Below are positions 25,736 through 34,091 of a DNA stretch of 64,000 nucleotides, piece after piece. Below the pieces are notes generated by a model that was not told the origin of the DNA, ran no database searches, and was given only the letters and a program-made list of their open reading frames with translations. The translations under genes and the position numbers were made by a program. The first letter of the stretch is position 1, and each line of letters opens with the position of its first letter. This DNA comes from CBDBKE01 sp965218055 (GTDB taxonomy: Bacteria > Acidobacteriota > Terriglobia > JAJPHL01 > JAPKYU01), in contig CBDCKA010000001.1 in NCBI GenBank assembly GCA_965218055.1, forward strand, positions 186,001-250,000. Direction: 5' to 3'.

Positions 25736-26695
25736 CTAGCGCTCCACTCCGACAGCTCGCGCCGCCGCGGCTTGTTCTCGCCCGATCAGGCGCAGGAAGA
25801 AATCTTCCAGCGTCGGCTTCAGTTGGGTCACCGACAGGATGCGGGCCCGGCAGCCGCGCAGCCGCTCCAGGACTGGGTAAAACTCCTGCTCGGGCACCTC
25901 GATGCGGTAGCGGCCTCCCGTCCGGGTGGCCCGGGAGGCCAGAGCTGGCGGCAGGGTGATTTCGACCGGCAACTCAAACAGAATCTCCAGGCCCTGCACC
26001 TGGATGGAAACGATCTCCTCGGGCGAGCCCACTCCCTCCAAGCGCCCGTTCACCAGCACGGCCACGCAGTCGCACAGCATTTCGGCGTCCGAAAGGATGT
26101 GGGTGGAGAAGAAGACGGTGCGGCCCTCTCGCCTCAATTCGAGGATGACGTCACGAACTTCGCGGCGGCCCAGAGGGTCCAAACCCGACATCGGCTCGTC
26201 CAGAATTATCACCTGCGGGTCGTGCAGGATGGCCTGGGCCAGTCCCACCCGTTGCAGCATCCCCTTGGAGAACCGGCGCAGTTGCAGGTTACCGGCCGAC
26301 GTCATCCCTACCAATTCCAAAAAGTGCTCGACGCGCCGCCGGCGCTCCTCCGCCCCGTAGCCAAAGAAGCGTGCGAAGTAGTCGAGCAATTCCCGGGCGG
26401 TCAGGTAATCGTAGAAATACGGCTGCTCGGGCAGGTAGCCGATGTCGCGGTGCATCCGCACATCCTCAATCGAACGCCCCAGAATGCGCGCGGTCCCGGA
26501 GGTAGGAAAGATCAGGCCTGTCAGCAGCTTCAACGTTGTGGTCTTGCCGGCGCCGTTGGGGCCGAGAAAGCCGAATACCTCACCCTCCTGGACGGTCAGC
26601 GTCAACCCGTCCAGCGCCCGGCGCGGCCGTTTCCGCCAGAAGCCGATCAGGTAGTCCTTGGTTAGTTGCTCGATTTCGATCGCCGGTCCCGCCAT
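25736..26695 (-). CDS. ABC transporter ATP-binding protein
   Basis: A 319-residue ATPase of an ABC-2 exporter. Walker A GPNGAGKTT, Q-loop YLPEQPYFYDYLTA, signature FSKGMLQRVGLAQ (a common variant of LSGGQ in this subfamily), Walker B VIILDEPMSGLD and H-loop FFSTHILSDAE are all present. A C-terminal ~80-residue regulatory extension ends TLEDFFLRLIGRE. It is the first gene of the exporter operon. Confidence 0.93.
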   Translation of the reverse strand: MAGPAIEIEQLTKDYLIGFWRKRPRRALDGLTLTVQEGEVFGFLGPNGAGKTTTLKLLTGLIFPTSGTARILGRSIEDVRMHRDIGYLPEQPYFYDYLTARELLDYFARFFGYGAEERRRRVEHFLELVGMTSAGNLQLRRFSKGMLQRVGLAQAILHDPQVIILDEPMSGLDPLGRREVRDVILELRREGRTVFFSTHILSDAEMLCDCVAVLVNGRLEGVGSPEEIVSIQVQGLEILFELPVEITLPPALASRATRTGGRYRIEVPEQEFYPVLERLRGCRARILSVTQLKPTLEDFFLRLIGREQAAAARAVGVER

Positions 26696-26722
26696 GGCTC
26701 GATTCTTATTCTGGTAAGAACT

Positions 26723-29023
26723 TCATGGGGCCGGAAGCCGATCCGGCTGAAGCTCCCAGGCTCGCTGGCGCGCCTGTCGCGCTTGTCGCGCGCTCTGTGG
26801 GCCGCCCTGGGCATGATACAACTCAGCTAGGGCAAGCCAGCCAGCCGGGTCCTCCGGCGCTAAGTGTACCGCCTCTTCCTGGAAAGAGACAGCGCTGCCT
26901 AGGTCTCCCAAGCTCCGCCAGGCGCGGGCCCGACCAGCAGCCACCTGCGCGCGAAAGCCCCGTCCCAATGGCTCTGCCGGGCCACGGTAGGGACTCCGTT
27001 TCTCCGCCTCCTCCCAAGCCTGGAGTGCTTCTCGCGGCTGCTTCATGGACAGGTACACCTCACCCAGGACGCGGTACATTTCATACGCGAGCACAGAATG
27101 ACGGGCAGCGTAGCGGATTGCTTCGGCAGCTTCCGAATGCTGCCCCTGCATCGCCTGTGCCTGGCCGATCGCGTACCAGGCCTGATCGCTCTGCCGGAGC
27201 CGCAGGGCCGCCCGATACTCCTGCTCCGCTTCACGAATCCGCTGGCCGGCCTGCAGAACGGAGCCCCGAATCAGGTGCAGTTGCGGATCGTCGGCAAAAA
27301 TCCCTCCCGCCTGCTCCAGGGCCTGGAGCGCTTCCTGGTTCCGCCCCAGGGAAAAAAGCACCCAACCAGCATTGGCGTGGAAGTTATACAATTCGGCAGC
27401 GTTTCGGGAGCCAAACCTGGAGGTTGGCTGAGGTGGCGTAAACTGCGTGGTGGCACAGTCAATCTGGAAACGGTCCAGCCAGAGCGCGTTCTCGGGCCGG
27501 TTGCGCACAAACAGCGCGGCCACCTCATCCAGGTACACCGGGCGCCAGCCACGGCTCTCGCAAAACGGCCGCAGCGCTACATTGCCCATGCCGGCATAGC
27601 GCGCCACACTGAGGATCACGGTGTTGACGCCCCAGCGCTCGGCCTGTTGCTGCCATTGCGGGGAGTCGGGTGGCTGCAACAGCAATGCTCTGTGCTGGAA
27701 AAATAGCTCCGCGCCAAAAGGTACGGCGCGGCCATCCAGCGATACCGGGTAGTCCGGCCCCAGCCGCCACGTCAAATAGCCGCCCACGTTGAAGTCATTC
27801 AGGATGCGACCCGGAAGGCGTTCGCGCAGCAAGAAGGCGGTGGCACGCTCCGGGTACCACCAGGAAACGCCTGGGCCGAAACCCACGTTATCGACCACGC
27901 TGAGGTAGTGGCGATTCGAAACCAGATCGGCGGCCCGCACACCAACCAAGCCCACCAGCGACACCAGCGCCAGCAGAACAGCGGGCGCGGTCAGCCACCG
28001 TCGGCCGACCAGCCAGTTGGGTTTCCAGGGCCAGGAAGCCAGAAGCTCCCCGCCGACCACGACCACCACCATGGCAAATAGTGCTTGCAGGCGCAGATAG
28101 CGCATGGAGCCGAACAGGGCGACGGCCAGCAGCAATGCCGCTCCCGGCGATCGACGCCACAGGGCCACGCCGACGGCCAGCACGCCCACCACCAGCAGCC
28201 ACCAGAAGGCGCTGTCAGGGTTCCGCCAGGCCAGCAGTTCCGACAGGCTGGCCCAGGAGACTCGGACCACCAGCCAGTCGCCCACATGTCCTTCCAGCGA
28301 CTCCAGCAGGCGGCTCTGCCGGAACAACGCCGCGTAGAGACGGGGCCCCCAGGGATTCACCAAGGTGGCCAGCACCGCCGCCCCCAGCCAGGGGGCAGCC
28401 CGCCGGAGGCGGCCCCAAGCCGCGCTGCGCTTCTCCCGGAATGGCAGGTCCAGAAGCTCCATGCCTACGTAGGCGCCCACCAGCGCCACTCCGGCGACAA
28501 ATCCCAGGTGCAGGTTCGCCCACAGGCACAGCAGCGGCGCCAGCAGCCAGAGTGGAGAGGGCCGGTCGCGGTAGTGACGCCACAAGATCACCAACATCGG
28601 TGCAAACAGCAGGGTGCTGAACAAATCGGCCCGCGGAGCGGTGCGAAAGGCCACCACGGGAACGGCCAGCACCGCAAGAGAGGCGCGCACCAGGGCTGTG
28701 GAGGTGGGACCACCCGCAGTCAGCAGCATCCAGACTGTGGCCGCGCAGGCGGCCGCAGTCAGCCACGAGATTGCTGGGTAGCCTCCCACCCTGTACGTAC
28801 CGTAGAAGAGAACACCCGAAAAGGGTGGATAGATCCACTCCCGACCCTGGGCTGTGTAGGAGAAGACGTCGTGGGAGGGAACTTGCTTGTGCTGGACGAC
28901 GTAGCGGCCGGTAGCCAGTTGCCAGCCCAGGTCCGAGTCGCCCACTGTGCGCAGGCCGCTCAGCCCGGCATAGAAGACGGCAAGGGTGGCTAGAGCGAGC
29001 AGCAGCAGCCGCTGATGGGCCAT
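26723..29023 (-). CDS. Polytopic membrane protein with C-terminal TPR domain
   Basis: A 766-residue protein. The first ~400 residues contain about ten hydrophobic segments with an early acidic motif GDSDLGWQLATGRYVV, as in membrane mannosyltransferase-like (GT-C) proteins. A soluble segment follows (PVSLDGRAVPFG), then a TPR region to the end (AAELYNFHANAGWVLFSLGRNQEALQALEQAG). The start ATG 29023 gives a signal-like first helix. A longer frame to 29065 lacks support. It may modify a surface glycan or glycoprotein (inference from the fold pattern), possibly linked to the pili encoded just upstream. Confidence 0.75.
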   Translation of the reverse strand: MAHQRLLLLALATLAVFYAGLSGLRTVGDSDLGWQLATGRYVVQHKQVPSHDVFSYTAQGREWIYPPFSGVLFYGTYRVGGYPAISWLTAAACAATVWMLLTAGGPTSTALVRASLAVLAVPVVAFRTAPRADLFSTLLFAPMLVILWRHYRDRPSPLWLLAPLLCLWANLHLGFVAGVALVGAYVGMELLDLPFREKRSAAWGRLRRAAPWLGAAVLATLVNPWGPRLYAALFRQSRLLESLEGHVGDWLVVRVSWASLSELLAWRNPDSAFWWLLVVGVLAVGVALWRRSPGAALLLAVALFGSMRYLRLQALFAMVVVVVGGELLASWPWKPNWLVGRRWLTAPAVLLALVSLVGLVGVRAADLVSNRHYLSVVDNVGFGPGVSWWYPERATAFLLRERLPGRILNDFNVGGYLTWRLGPDYPVSLDGRAVPFGAELFFQHRALLLQPPDSPQWQQQAERWGVNTVILSVARYAGMGNVALRPFCESRGWRPVYLDEVAALFVRNRPENALWLDRFQIDCATTQFTPPQPTSRFGSRNAAELYNFHANAGWVLFSLGRNQEALQALEQAGGIFADDPQLHLIRGSVLQAGQRIREAEQEYRAALRLRQSDQAWYAIGQAQAMQGQHSEAAEAIRYAARHSVLAYEMYRVLGEVYLSMKQPREALQAWEEAEKRSPYRGPAEPLGRGFRAQVAAGRARAWRSLGDLGSAVSFQEEAVHLAPEDPAGWLALAELYHAQGGPQSARQARQARQRAWELQPDRLPAP

Positions 29024-29050
29024 AACCTGACTTGACCCGCGCCACGCATG

Positions 29051-29078
29051 AAGGGAGAACCTCAAGAGGTTCTCCCTT
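29051..29078 (-). terminator. Strong hairpin after pilin 1
   Basis: A perfect 12-bp stem, AAGGGAGAACCT and AGGTTCTCCCTT around a CAAG loop, 29 bp past the pilin stop on the minus strand. There is no clear T-run, so intrinsic termination is uncertain. It could also stabilise the pilin mRNA 3' end. Confidence 0.55.
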
Positions 29079-29106
29079 CCTCAGCAGGACAAAAGCACCG
29101 GGCCGA

Positions 29107-29610
29107 CTAGATTGGCGTGTCGCTGAGCGTGGCGACCTGCGTCGCGTGGAAACGGATCACATTGGACTCGCTGCTGCAGAAAGAACGCTGGCCGCTGGAG
29201 CCACGCGCGATCGGATCCGCATTGGTTTGGTACCGGGCGATGAACCCGAAACCGGTGTTCCCGCCAGTCGCTACGTAGGTGAAGCCGTACCCGCTCTTGG
29301 TAAAGGTGGTGTTCGTACCCGTGCCCTCAAGCCCGCCAAGTACGGTGTCCACCAAGTCGGCGCGGGTTGCATCGGCCATGCCGCTCGCCGGTGGGCCAAG
29401 ACGGTTCAACCCATCTGTGAAGCCCGAGTTGTATGTGGAGGCGTAAGTGACCTCCGCAGTATTCAGGGTACGCAAGGTGGCGGTTGAAGATGCCTCGTTG
29501 GCAGCAATCCGGGACCGCAACAGGTTCGGGATGGCGATAGCCGCGATGATCAGAATGATCGCCACGACGATCAACAGCTCAATTAACGAGAAGCCCTTCT
29601 GCTTCTTCAT
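29107..29610 (-). CDS. pilA: Type IV major pilin-like protein, copy 1
   Basis: A 167-residue type IVa prepilin. It has a short basic leader MKKQKG, the prepilin peptidase site G/FSLIEL with Glu5, and a long hydrophobic N-terminal helix, followed by a variable globular domain ending in SSGQRSFCSSESNVIRF. It is processed by PilD (9158) in the family model. A paralogue lies immediately upstream at 29910-30416, sharing the N-terminal helix and the DP-ARGSSGQRSF segment. A GCCTCCCT/AGGGAGGC hairpin lies in its leader. Confidence 0.92.
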   Translation of the reverse strand: MKKQKGFSLIELLIVVAIILIIAAIAIPNLLRSRIAANEASSTATLRTLNTAEVTYASTYNSGFTDGLNRLGPPASGMADATRADLVDTVLGGLEGTGTNTTFTKSGYGFTYVATGGNTGFGFIARYQTNADPIARGSSGQRSFCSSESNVIRFHATQVATLSDTPI

Positions 29611-29628
29611 ATCTCTCTTTGCCCTTCC

Positions 29629-29647
29629 GCCTCCCTACGAGGGAGGC
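29629..29647 (-). promoter_or_regulatory. Hairpin in pilin 1 5' leader
   Basis: GCCTCCCT-ACG-AGGGAGGC forms an 8-bp stem with a 3-base loop, ending 18 bp upstream of the pilin ATG. It could end readthrough from the upstream pilin or protect the pilin mRNA. The rest of the 29611-29909 gap shows no gene. A TGGC...TTGC pair near 29730 has sigma-54-like halves with the wrong spacing. Confidence 0.4.
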
Positions 29648-29909
29648 TGCTTTGATGTCTGTTCTCTATGCAGGAGAAACCCCGCGCCGCTAAGGATAGC
29701 AATCGCGCCTCCAAAAGGCAACGCTGTGGGCCACATTCCGCGGCAGGATAACAGCAAGCCAGTCAACAGATTGGTTTCTACACCCGCTCATGCAACTGCC
29801 CAGAGCCTCGGATGCCCAGGGACTGACAAAAATTGTCACCTGAAATGGACACTTCTTGACACCTTCCCAATCCTAGCAACGAGGCTTACAGCAGCGGCCA
29901 GATAGGGGG

Positions 29910-30416
29910 CTAGAGAGGTGGGTCGGAGGCTGTCGCTACGCCTGTGGGGTTAGAACGAATGACCAGGGGTTCGTTGGTATAGAAGGAGCGCTGGCCGCTG
30001 GAGCCCCGCGCCTGCGGGTCGGCCGAGATCTCGTAGGCGGCAATGAATCCGAAGGTCGTGTTGCTGCCCCCGGGAGTGTAGGCGAAATTGTAGCCACTCT
30101 TGTTGAAGGTGGTGGGCGTACCGCCTGGGCCCATGCCTGCCAGTACCGGGTCCACTATGTCTGCGCGATTGGAGTCGGGTAGCGAGCCGGCCACCGGCTC
30201 CCCCAGCCGGGTTAGATTATCTGTATAACCTGAACCATAAGTGGCGTTGAATGTTAGCTCGGCGGTGTTCAGCGACCGCATGGAGCTGACGGCAGACGCT
30301 TCGTTGGCGGCCATCCGGGATCGGATCAAGTTAGGGATCGCAATTGCGGCAATGATTAAAATGATCGCTACCACAATGAGTAGCTCGATCAGCGAGAAAC
30401 CTCTCTGTTTTCTCAT
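29910..30416 (-). CDS. pilA: Type IV major pilin-like protein, copy 2
   Basis: A 168-residue prepilin paralogous to copy 1. It has leader MRKQRG, cleavage before FSLIEL (Glu5 conserved), a hydrophobic helix, then a variable domain with FNKSGYNFAYTPGG and SSGQRSFYTNEP. I chose ATG 30416 because it gives the short leader typical of type IVa pilins. The frame extends upstream without support. A sigma-54 type promoter lies 38 bp upstream, suggesting NtrC/PilR-type control. Confidence 0.92.
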   Translation of the reverse strand: MRKQRGFSLIELLIVVAIILIIAAIAIPNLIRSRMAANEASAVSSMRSLNTAELTFNATYGSGYTDNLTRLGEPVAGSLPDSNRADIVDPVLAGMGPGGTPTTFNKSGYNFAYTPGGSNTTFGFIAAYEISADPQARGSSGQRSFYTNEPLVIRSNPTGVATASDPPL

Positions 30417-30453
30417 TGTTGATTCTCCCCTCGTTCCCTGCAACGGGGGACAG

Positions 30454-30469
30454 TGCAATTGCAATTCCA
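30454..30469 (-). promoter_or_regulatory. Predicted sigma-54 promoter of pilin 2
   Basis: On the minus strand TGGAATTGCAATTGCA keeps GG at -24, TTGCA at -12 and exactly 10 bases between GG and GC, as sigma-54 requires. Transcription would begin near 30443, leaving a leader of about 27 bases. A sigma-54 activator is encoded at 12077-13462. Confidence 0.6.
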
Positions 30470-30563
30470 ATCCGTTGACTTGTCAAACGGTTTCTCCTTC
30501 CGCAGCCTGAATTCAGGTGATCCCAAGAGTACCTCGCTGGTCGGTTCAGGACTGCCACCATGT

Positions 30564-31178
30564 TCAGGACTGCTCCACTAGGGCGAGGAAATACCGGTGA
30601 AGGCAGGAATCGGGGGTCAACTCCGGATGAAACGTCGAGGCCAACAGGTGCCGCTGGCGCACCAGCACCGCCGAACCCCGGCACTCGGCCAGCACCTGAA
30701 CTCCCGGCCCAACCCGCTCAATGACGGGCGCGCGGATAAACACCATCTCCAGCGAAGAATCAGACCAGCCGCCAGCGGGATTCTCGCGGGTGATAAAACT
30801 GGACAACTGGCGGCCATAACCATTGCGGCGAACCGCAATGTCCATCAGCGCCAGACTGGGCTGTGGGGGATTGCTGACCTCGCGAGCCATCAGGATGGCG
30901 CCAGCGCAGGTGCCGAAAAGCGGACGCCCCTTCGCTGCAATTTCGCGGATGGCTTCCAGCAAGCCCTCTTCTTTGAGGAACTTCAGCAGCGTGGTGCTCT
31001 CGCCACCGGGCAGGATGAGTCCATCCACCTGGGCCAGCTCCCGCGCCTGCTTCACCAGCACCGGCGCCGCGCCGACCCGGCGCAGCGCGCGGGCATGAGC
31101 TTCGAAATCCCCCTGGACCGCAAGCACGCCGATGCGCGCTCCGTTTTTGCCCGTTTCCCGATTTCCCCCTTCTCCCAT
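30564..31178 (-). CDS. pdxT: Pyridoxal 5'-phosphate synthase, glutaminase subunit
   Basis: A class I glutaminase that feeds ammonia to PdxS. VLAVQGDFEAHARAL at the start, PGGESTT, the nucleophile Cys in GTCAGAIL, and the His/Glu pair in STFHPELT near the C-terminus are all present. The length of 204 residues is usual. The first ~13 residues (MGEGGNRETGKNG) are a hydrophilic extension, so a later start is possible. The gene begins 2 bp after pdxS. Confidence 0.96.
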   Translation of the reverse strand: MGEGGNRETGKNGARIGVLAVQGDFEAHARALRRVGAAPVLVKQARELAQVDGLILPGGESTTLLKFLKEEGLLEAIREIAAKGRPLFGTCAGAILMAREVSNPPQPSLALMDIAVRRNGYGRQLSSFITRENPAGGWSDSSLEMVFIRAPVIERVGPGVQVLAECRGSAVLVRQRHLLASTFHPELTPDSCLHRYFLALVEQS

Positions 31179-31180
31179 CC

Positions 31181-32080
31181 CTACCAGCCGCGCGTCTGCA
31201 GCAGCTCTTTCTCCTCCAGCGTAGCGATGTCAATGCCACGCATCGGCTCCCCCAGCATTTCCGAGCACTCCAGCAACACCTTCGGCTCGTTGAAATGAGT
31301 CGTTGCCGTAACGATGGCGCGGGCACGCACCTCCGGGTCCGCAGACTTAAAGATGCCTGAGCCGACAAAAACCGCCTCGGCCCCCAACTGCATCACCAGC
31401 GCCGCGTCGGCGGGGGTAGCAAGGCCGCCGGCAGAGAAATTGGGTACCGGCAAGCGGCCGTTCTGAGCAACCCAGCGCACCAGCTCCAGAGGCGCCCCCA
31501 GCTCTTTGGACTTCGCCACCAGCTCCTCCTCACCCAGCACCGTCAGCCCGCGCATCTCCCCCACGATGGCTCGCATGTGCCGCACCGCTTCCACCACGTT
31601 GCCCGAGCCGGCTTCCCCCTTGGTGCGGATCATGGCCGCGCCCTCGGCAATGCGCCGCAGCGCCTCGCCTAGGTTGCGTGCGCCGCAGACGAACGGCACC
31701 TTGAAGCCACGCTTGTGGATGTGGTGCTGCTCGTCGGCGGGGGTCAGCACTTCGCTTTCGTCAATGAAGTCCACCTCCAGCGCCTCCAGCACCTGCGCCT
31801 CGGTGAAGTGCCCGATGCGCACCTTGGCCATCACCGGGATGGAGACGGTGCTCATGATGGCGCGGATGGTCTTGACGGGGGCCATGCGGGCCACACCCCC
31901 TTCCCGGCGGATGTCGGCTGGGACCCGCTCCAGGGCCATCACTGCCACCGCTCCTGCCCTTTCCGCGACTTGGGCCTGCTCGGCGCTGGTCACGTCCATG
32001 ATGACCCCGCCTTTCAGCATCTCCGCCAGTCCCACCTTCAGGCGGTACTGTTCGTCTAGCAAATTCCAGGGCTCTGCCAT
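31181..32080 (-). CDS. pdxS: Pyridoxal 5'-phosphate synthase, lyase subunit
   Basis: This enzyme makes PLP directly from ribose 5-phosphate, glyceraldehyde 3-phosphate and ammonia. The 299-residue protein is highly conserved: LAEMLKGGVIMDVTSAEQA, VAVMALERVPADIR, VMAKVRIGHF (catalytic Lys), FVCGARNLGEALRRI, GEAGSGNVVEAVRHMR and NFSAGGLATPADAA. With pdxT it forms a two-gene operon, so this organism can make vitamin B6 by the DXP-independent route. Confidence 0.97.
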   Translation of the reverse strand: MAEPWNLLDEQYRLKVGLAEMLKGGVIMDVTSAEQAQVAERAGAVAVMALERVPADIRREGGVARMAPVKTIRAIMSTVSIPVMAKVRIGHFTEAQVLEALEVDFIDESEVLTPADEQHHIHKRGFKVPFVCGARNLGEALRRIAEGAAMIRTKGEAGSGNVVEAVRHMRAIVGEMRGLTVLGEEELVAKSKELGAPLELVRWVAQNGRLPVPNFSAGGLATPADAALVMQLGAEAVFVGSGIFKSADPEVRARAIVTATTHFNEPKVLLECSEMLGEPMRGIDIATLEEKELLQTRGW

Positions 32081-32185
32081 ATCCTTCTCTCCCTATTGCT
32101 TCCGCTCAGAGGTAACTGTCTGGTGTGGCGGCGTGGAGCCATTGCCACGGCGGATTCCCCAAATCATTTTACTACACGCCGGCTA

Positions 32186-33181
32186 CTACATGCCGGGAGG
32201 CGCGACCTGCGCCATCTCGTCCAGGCGCGAGGCATGCAGCAGGTCCAGCCCGAAGCGCTCACGGAAATGGCGGGCCACCTCGGCGGGTAGGCTCTCCCCA
32301 ACCGCAATTGCATGGCGAAGGGACGTCAAGTCGAATTCGCCGGGCGTCTGGAGCAGTGTGCTGCAGAAGGGGCTGGCTGCGAAGAAAAGCGAAGGGCGAA
32401 AGCGCGCGATAGCGTCCAGTGCTGCCTCCGGCGTGGGCTCCTGCGGCTCCAGCACCGTCGCTGCGGCTGCCGAAAGAGGATAGGCCAGGCTGGCGACCAA
32501 GCCCCAGGCCGACCAGATGGGGAAGGTGGAGTAGACGCGATCCTGGTCGCCGATATTTGCTAAACGCAGGTTGACCTGCTGGCTGCAACGAAGCAGATAC
32601 TCCTGGCGGTAGTAGACACTTTGGAATTCGCCGCCGGGAGCTGGAGCGTACAGGAGCGCCACCGGGTCGTCGGGCGCCCCGTCTGCAGTCTCAGCGTGGG
32701 GTTCCACGTCCTCGATTCGCTGCCGCCATGACCATGCGGGGGCGGTCTCTCCCACTACCAGCAGTCCTTCGGGCCGAACCTGCTGGCGGCACTGCTTCAG
32801 TTCGCGCAGCGCAACCTCGTCCACCACTAGCACCTGAGGCACGCAATCCTGCAGAAGAGCGAGTAGCTCGCCCGCTCGGGAAAGCGGGTTCACGGGCACA
32901 GCGACTGCGCCCAGTCGCAACGCCCCCAGCAAGGCCGCCACCAGCTCCGGGCCGTCGGGCAAAGCCAGCAACACGTGCTCCCGGCGGCCTACGCCCAGGT
33001 CGCGAAATACTCCAGCAGCGCGGTTGCTCAGTTCCGTTAACTCCCCATAAGTGTGAGTTGTGCCGTGAGTTGCGCCGCCAGTGAGCAGCGCCGGCCGCTC
33101 TTCATGACCGGCTTCCAGGTGCCGGTCCAAAAACTGCCAGGCGAGGTTGCCTGATCCATCCATTTCATTCATTTCATCCAT
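32186..33181 (-). CDS. Degenerate AMP-binding (acyl-CoA synthetase-like) protein, N-terminal domain only
   Basis: A 331-residue protein resembling the large N-terminal part of benzoate-CoA-ligase-like enzymes: HTYGELTELSNRAAGVFRDLGV, VLLALPDGPELVAALLGALRLGAVAVPVNPLS and YSTFPIWSAWG. The ATP P-loop (normally SSGTTGxPK) reads LLYAPAPGGEFQSVYY and so lacks the Thr/Ser/Lys pattern. The chain stops right after the A5-like motif DEMAQ, so the C-terminal domain with the catalytic Lys is absent. It is probably not a working ligase, yet the frame is intact. The start is uncertain because of repeated CAT triplets at 33160-33181. Confidence 0.72.
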   Translation of the reverse strand: MDEMNEMDGSGNLAWQFLDRHLEAGHEERPALLTGGATHGTTHTYGELTELSNRAAGVFRDLGVGRREHVLLALPDGPELVAALLGALRLGAVAVPVNPLSRAGELLALLQDCVPQVLVVDEVALRELKQCRQQVRPEGLLVVGETAPAWSWRQRIEDVEPHAETADGAPDDPVALLYAPAPGGEFQSVYYRQEYLLRCSQQVNLRLANIGDQDRVYSTFPIWSAWGLVASLAYPLSAAAATVLEPQEPTPEAALDAIARFRPSLFFAASPFCSTLLQTPGEFDLTSLRHAIAVGESLPAEVARHFRERFGLDLLHASRLDEMAQVAPPGM

Positions 33182-33278
33182 GCGTACTAGCCTTTCTTTT
33201 CCCCTGCGGCACTTCCAACGCCACTAAGGCGAAATGCCGGAACCACAACCAATTCGCAGACCGCCGACAGCAGCGGGG

Positions 33279-33938
33279 CTACAGGCCTTGCAGGAAGGGA
33301 TTTTGGGCACGCTCACGGCCGATGGTGGTCAGCGGGCCGTGACCCGGCACCACCTCGGTGTCGTCGTCCAGCGCCAGCAGCTTGTTTTGGAGCGAACGCA
33401 AGATTTGGTCGGAGTCGCCGCCGGGTAGATCCGTTCGTCCGATGCTCCCTTGAAACAAAGTGTCGCCGGCAAACAGCTTCTTGCTGCCGCCAGCGTCGGG
33501 AAAGTACAGGCAGACGCTGCCCTCCGTGTGACCGGGGCTGTGCAGGACGCTGCCGGCGGCTGTGCCGACACGGATCTGGTCCCCTTCTCGCAGCAGCGCG
33601 TCCGGCGCGTCGAACACCTGCACGTCCGCCTCCCCCAGTCCAGGCAGTCCGATCATCTGCGCCTGCTGTGGCAGAGCGCGGGCCAGCCACAGGTCGGCCT
33701 CATGCAGGTAGACGGGCGCGCCCGTCGCTTGCTTCAGCTTCCTGGCCCCGCCGATGTGGTCAATGTGGGCGTGGGTGATGGCGATCAGGGTGAGCTTCAG
33801 GCGGTGGCGGCGCAGCACCGCCAGGATGCGCTCAATCTCGTCGCCAGGATCAATGACGATCGCTTCCCCGCCCTCCTGGTCGCCAAAGATGGAGCAGTTG
33901 CACTGCAACCAGCCCACCGGCAGAATCTCGTGGATCAT
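33279..33938 (-). CDS. MBL-fold metallo-hydrolase, glyoxalase II-like
   Basis: A 219-residue metal hydrolase. The metal-binding THAHIDHIGG (HxHxDH), HSPGHTEGSVCL and GDTLFQGSIGRTDLPGGD are typical of the YcbL/glyoxalase II-like group. GHGPLTTI near the end completes the site. Substrates of this group are thioesters such as lactoylglutathione, but the exact one is not known. It is divergent from ygfZ with 150 bp between them, which include two copies of a TTATAGCGGG-type motif. Confidence 0.92.
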   Translation of the reverse strand: MIHEILPVGWLQCNCSIFGDQEGGEAIVIDPGDEIERILAVLRRHRLKLTLIAITHAHIDHIGGARKLKQATGAPVYLHEADLWLARALPQQAQMIGLPGLGEADVQVFDAPDALLREGDQIRVGTAAGSVLHSPGHTEGSVCLYFPDAGGSKKLFAGDTLFQGSIGRTDLPGGDSDQILRSLQNKLLALDDDTEVVPGHGPLTTIGRERAQNPFLQGL

Positions 33939-34091
33939 GCTGTAGACGACCTCAGGGTTAGAATGGCATCCTCCCGGGCTTTTATTATAGCGGGCCGGGC
34001 ATTATAGCGGGGCGGGCGTTATAAGGAGGCTGGAATGGCGCTTGCCAGTTTCACCCCCAACGGTGTATTCAACTCCTAGGCGGGTTGGTTG

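Noticed and set aside
24957..25739. Plus-strand frame opposite the ABC permease
   Set aside because: Gln-rich shadow of a membrane protein gene with clear ABC-2 motifs.
29720..29740. sigma-54-like site upstream of pilin 1 (TGGC...TTGC)
   Set aside because: Spacing between GG and GC is 11, not 10; sigma-54 does not usually tolerate this.
34000..34035. Tandem TTATAGCGGG-type repeats considered as a CRISPR or operator array
   Set aside because: Only two copies, too short and without spacers; at most promoter-like elements.
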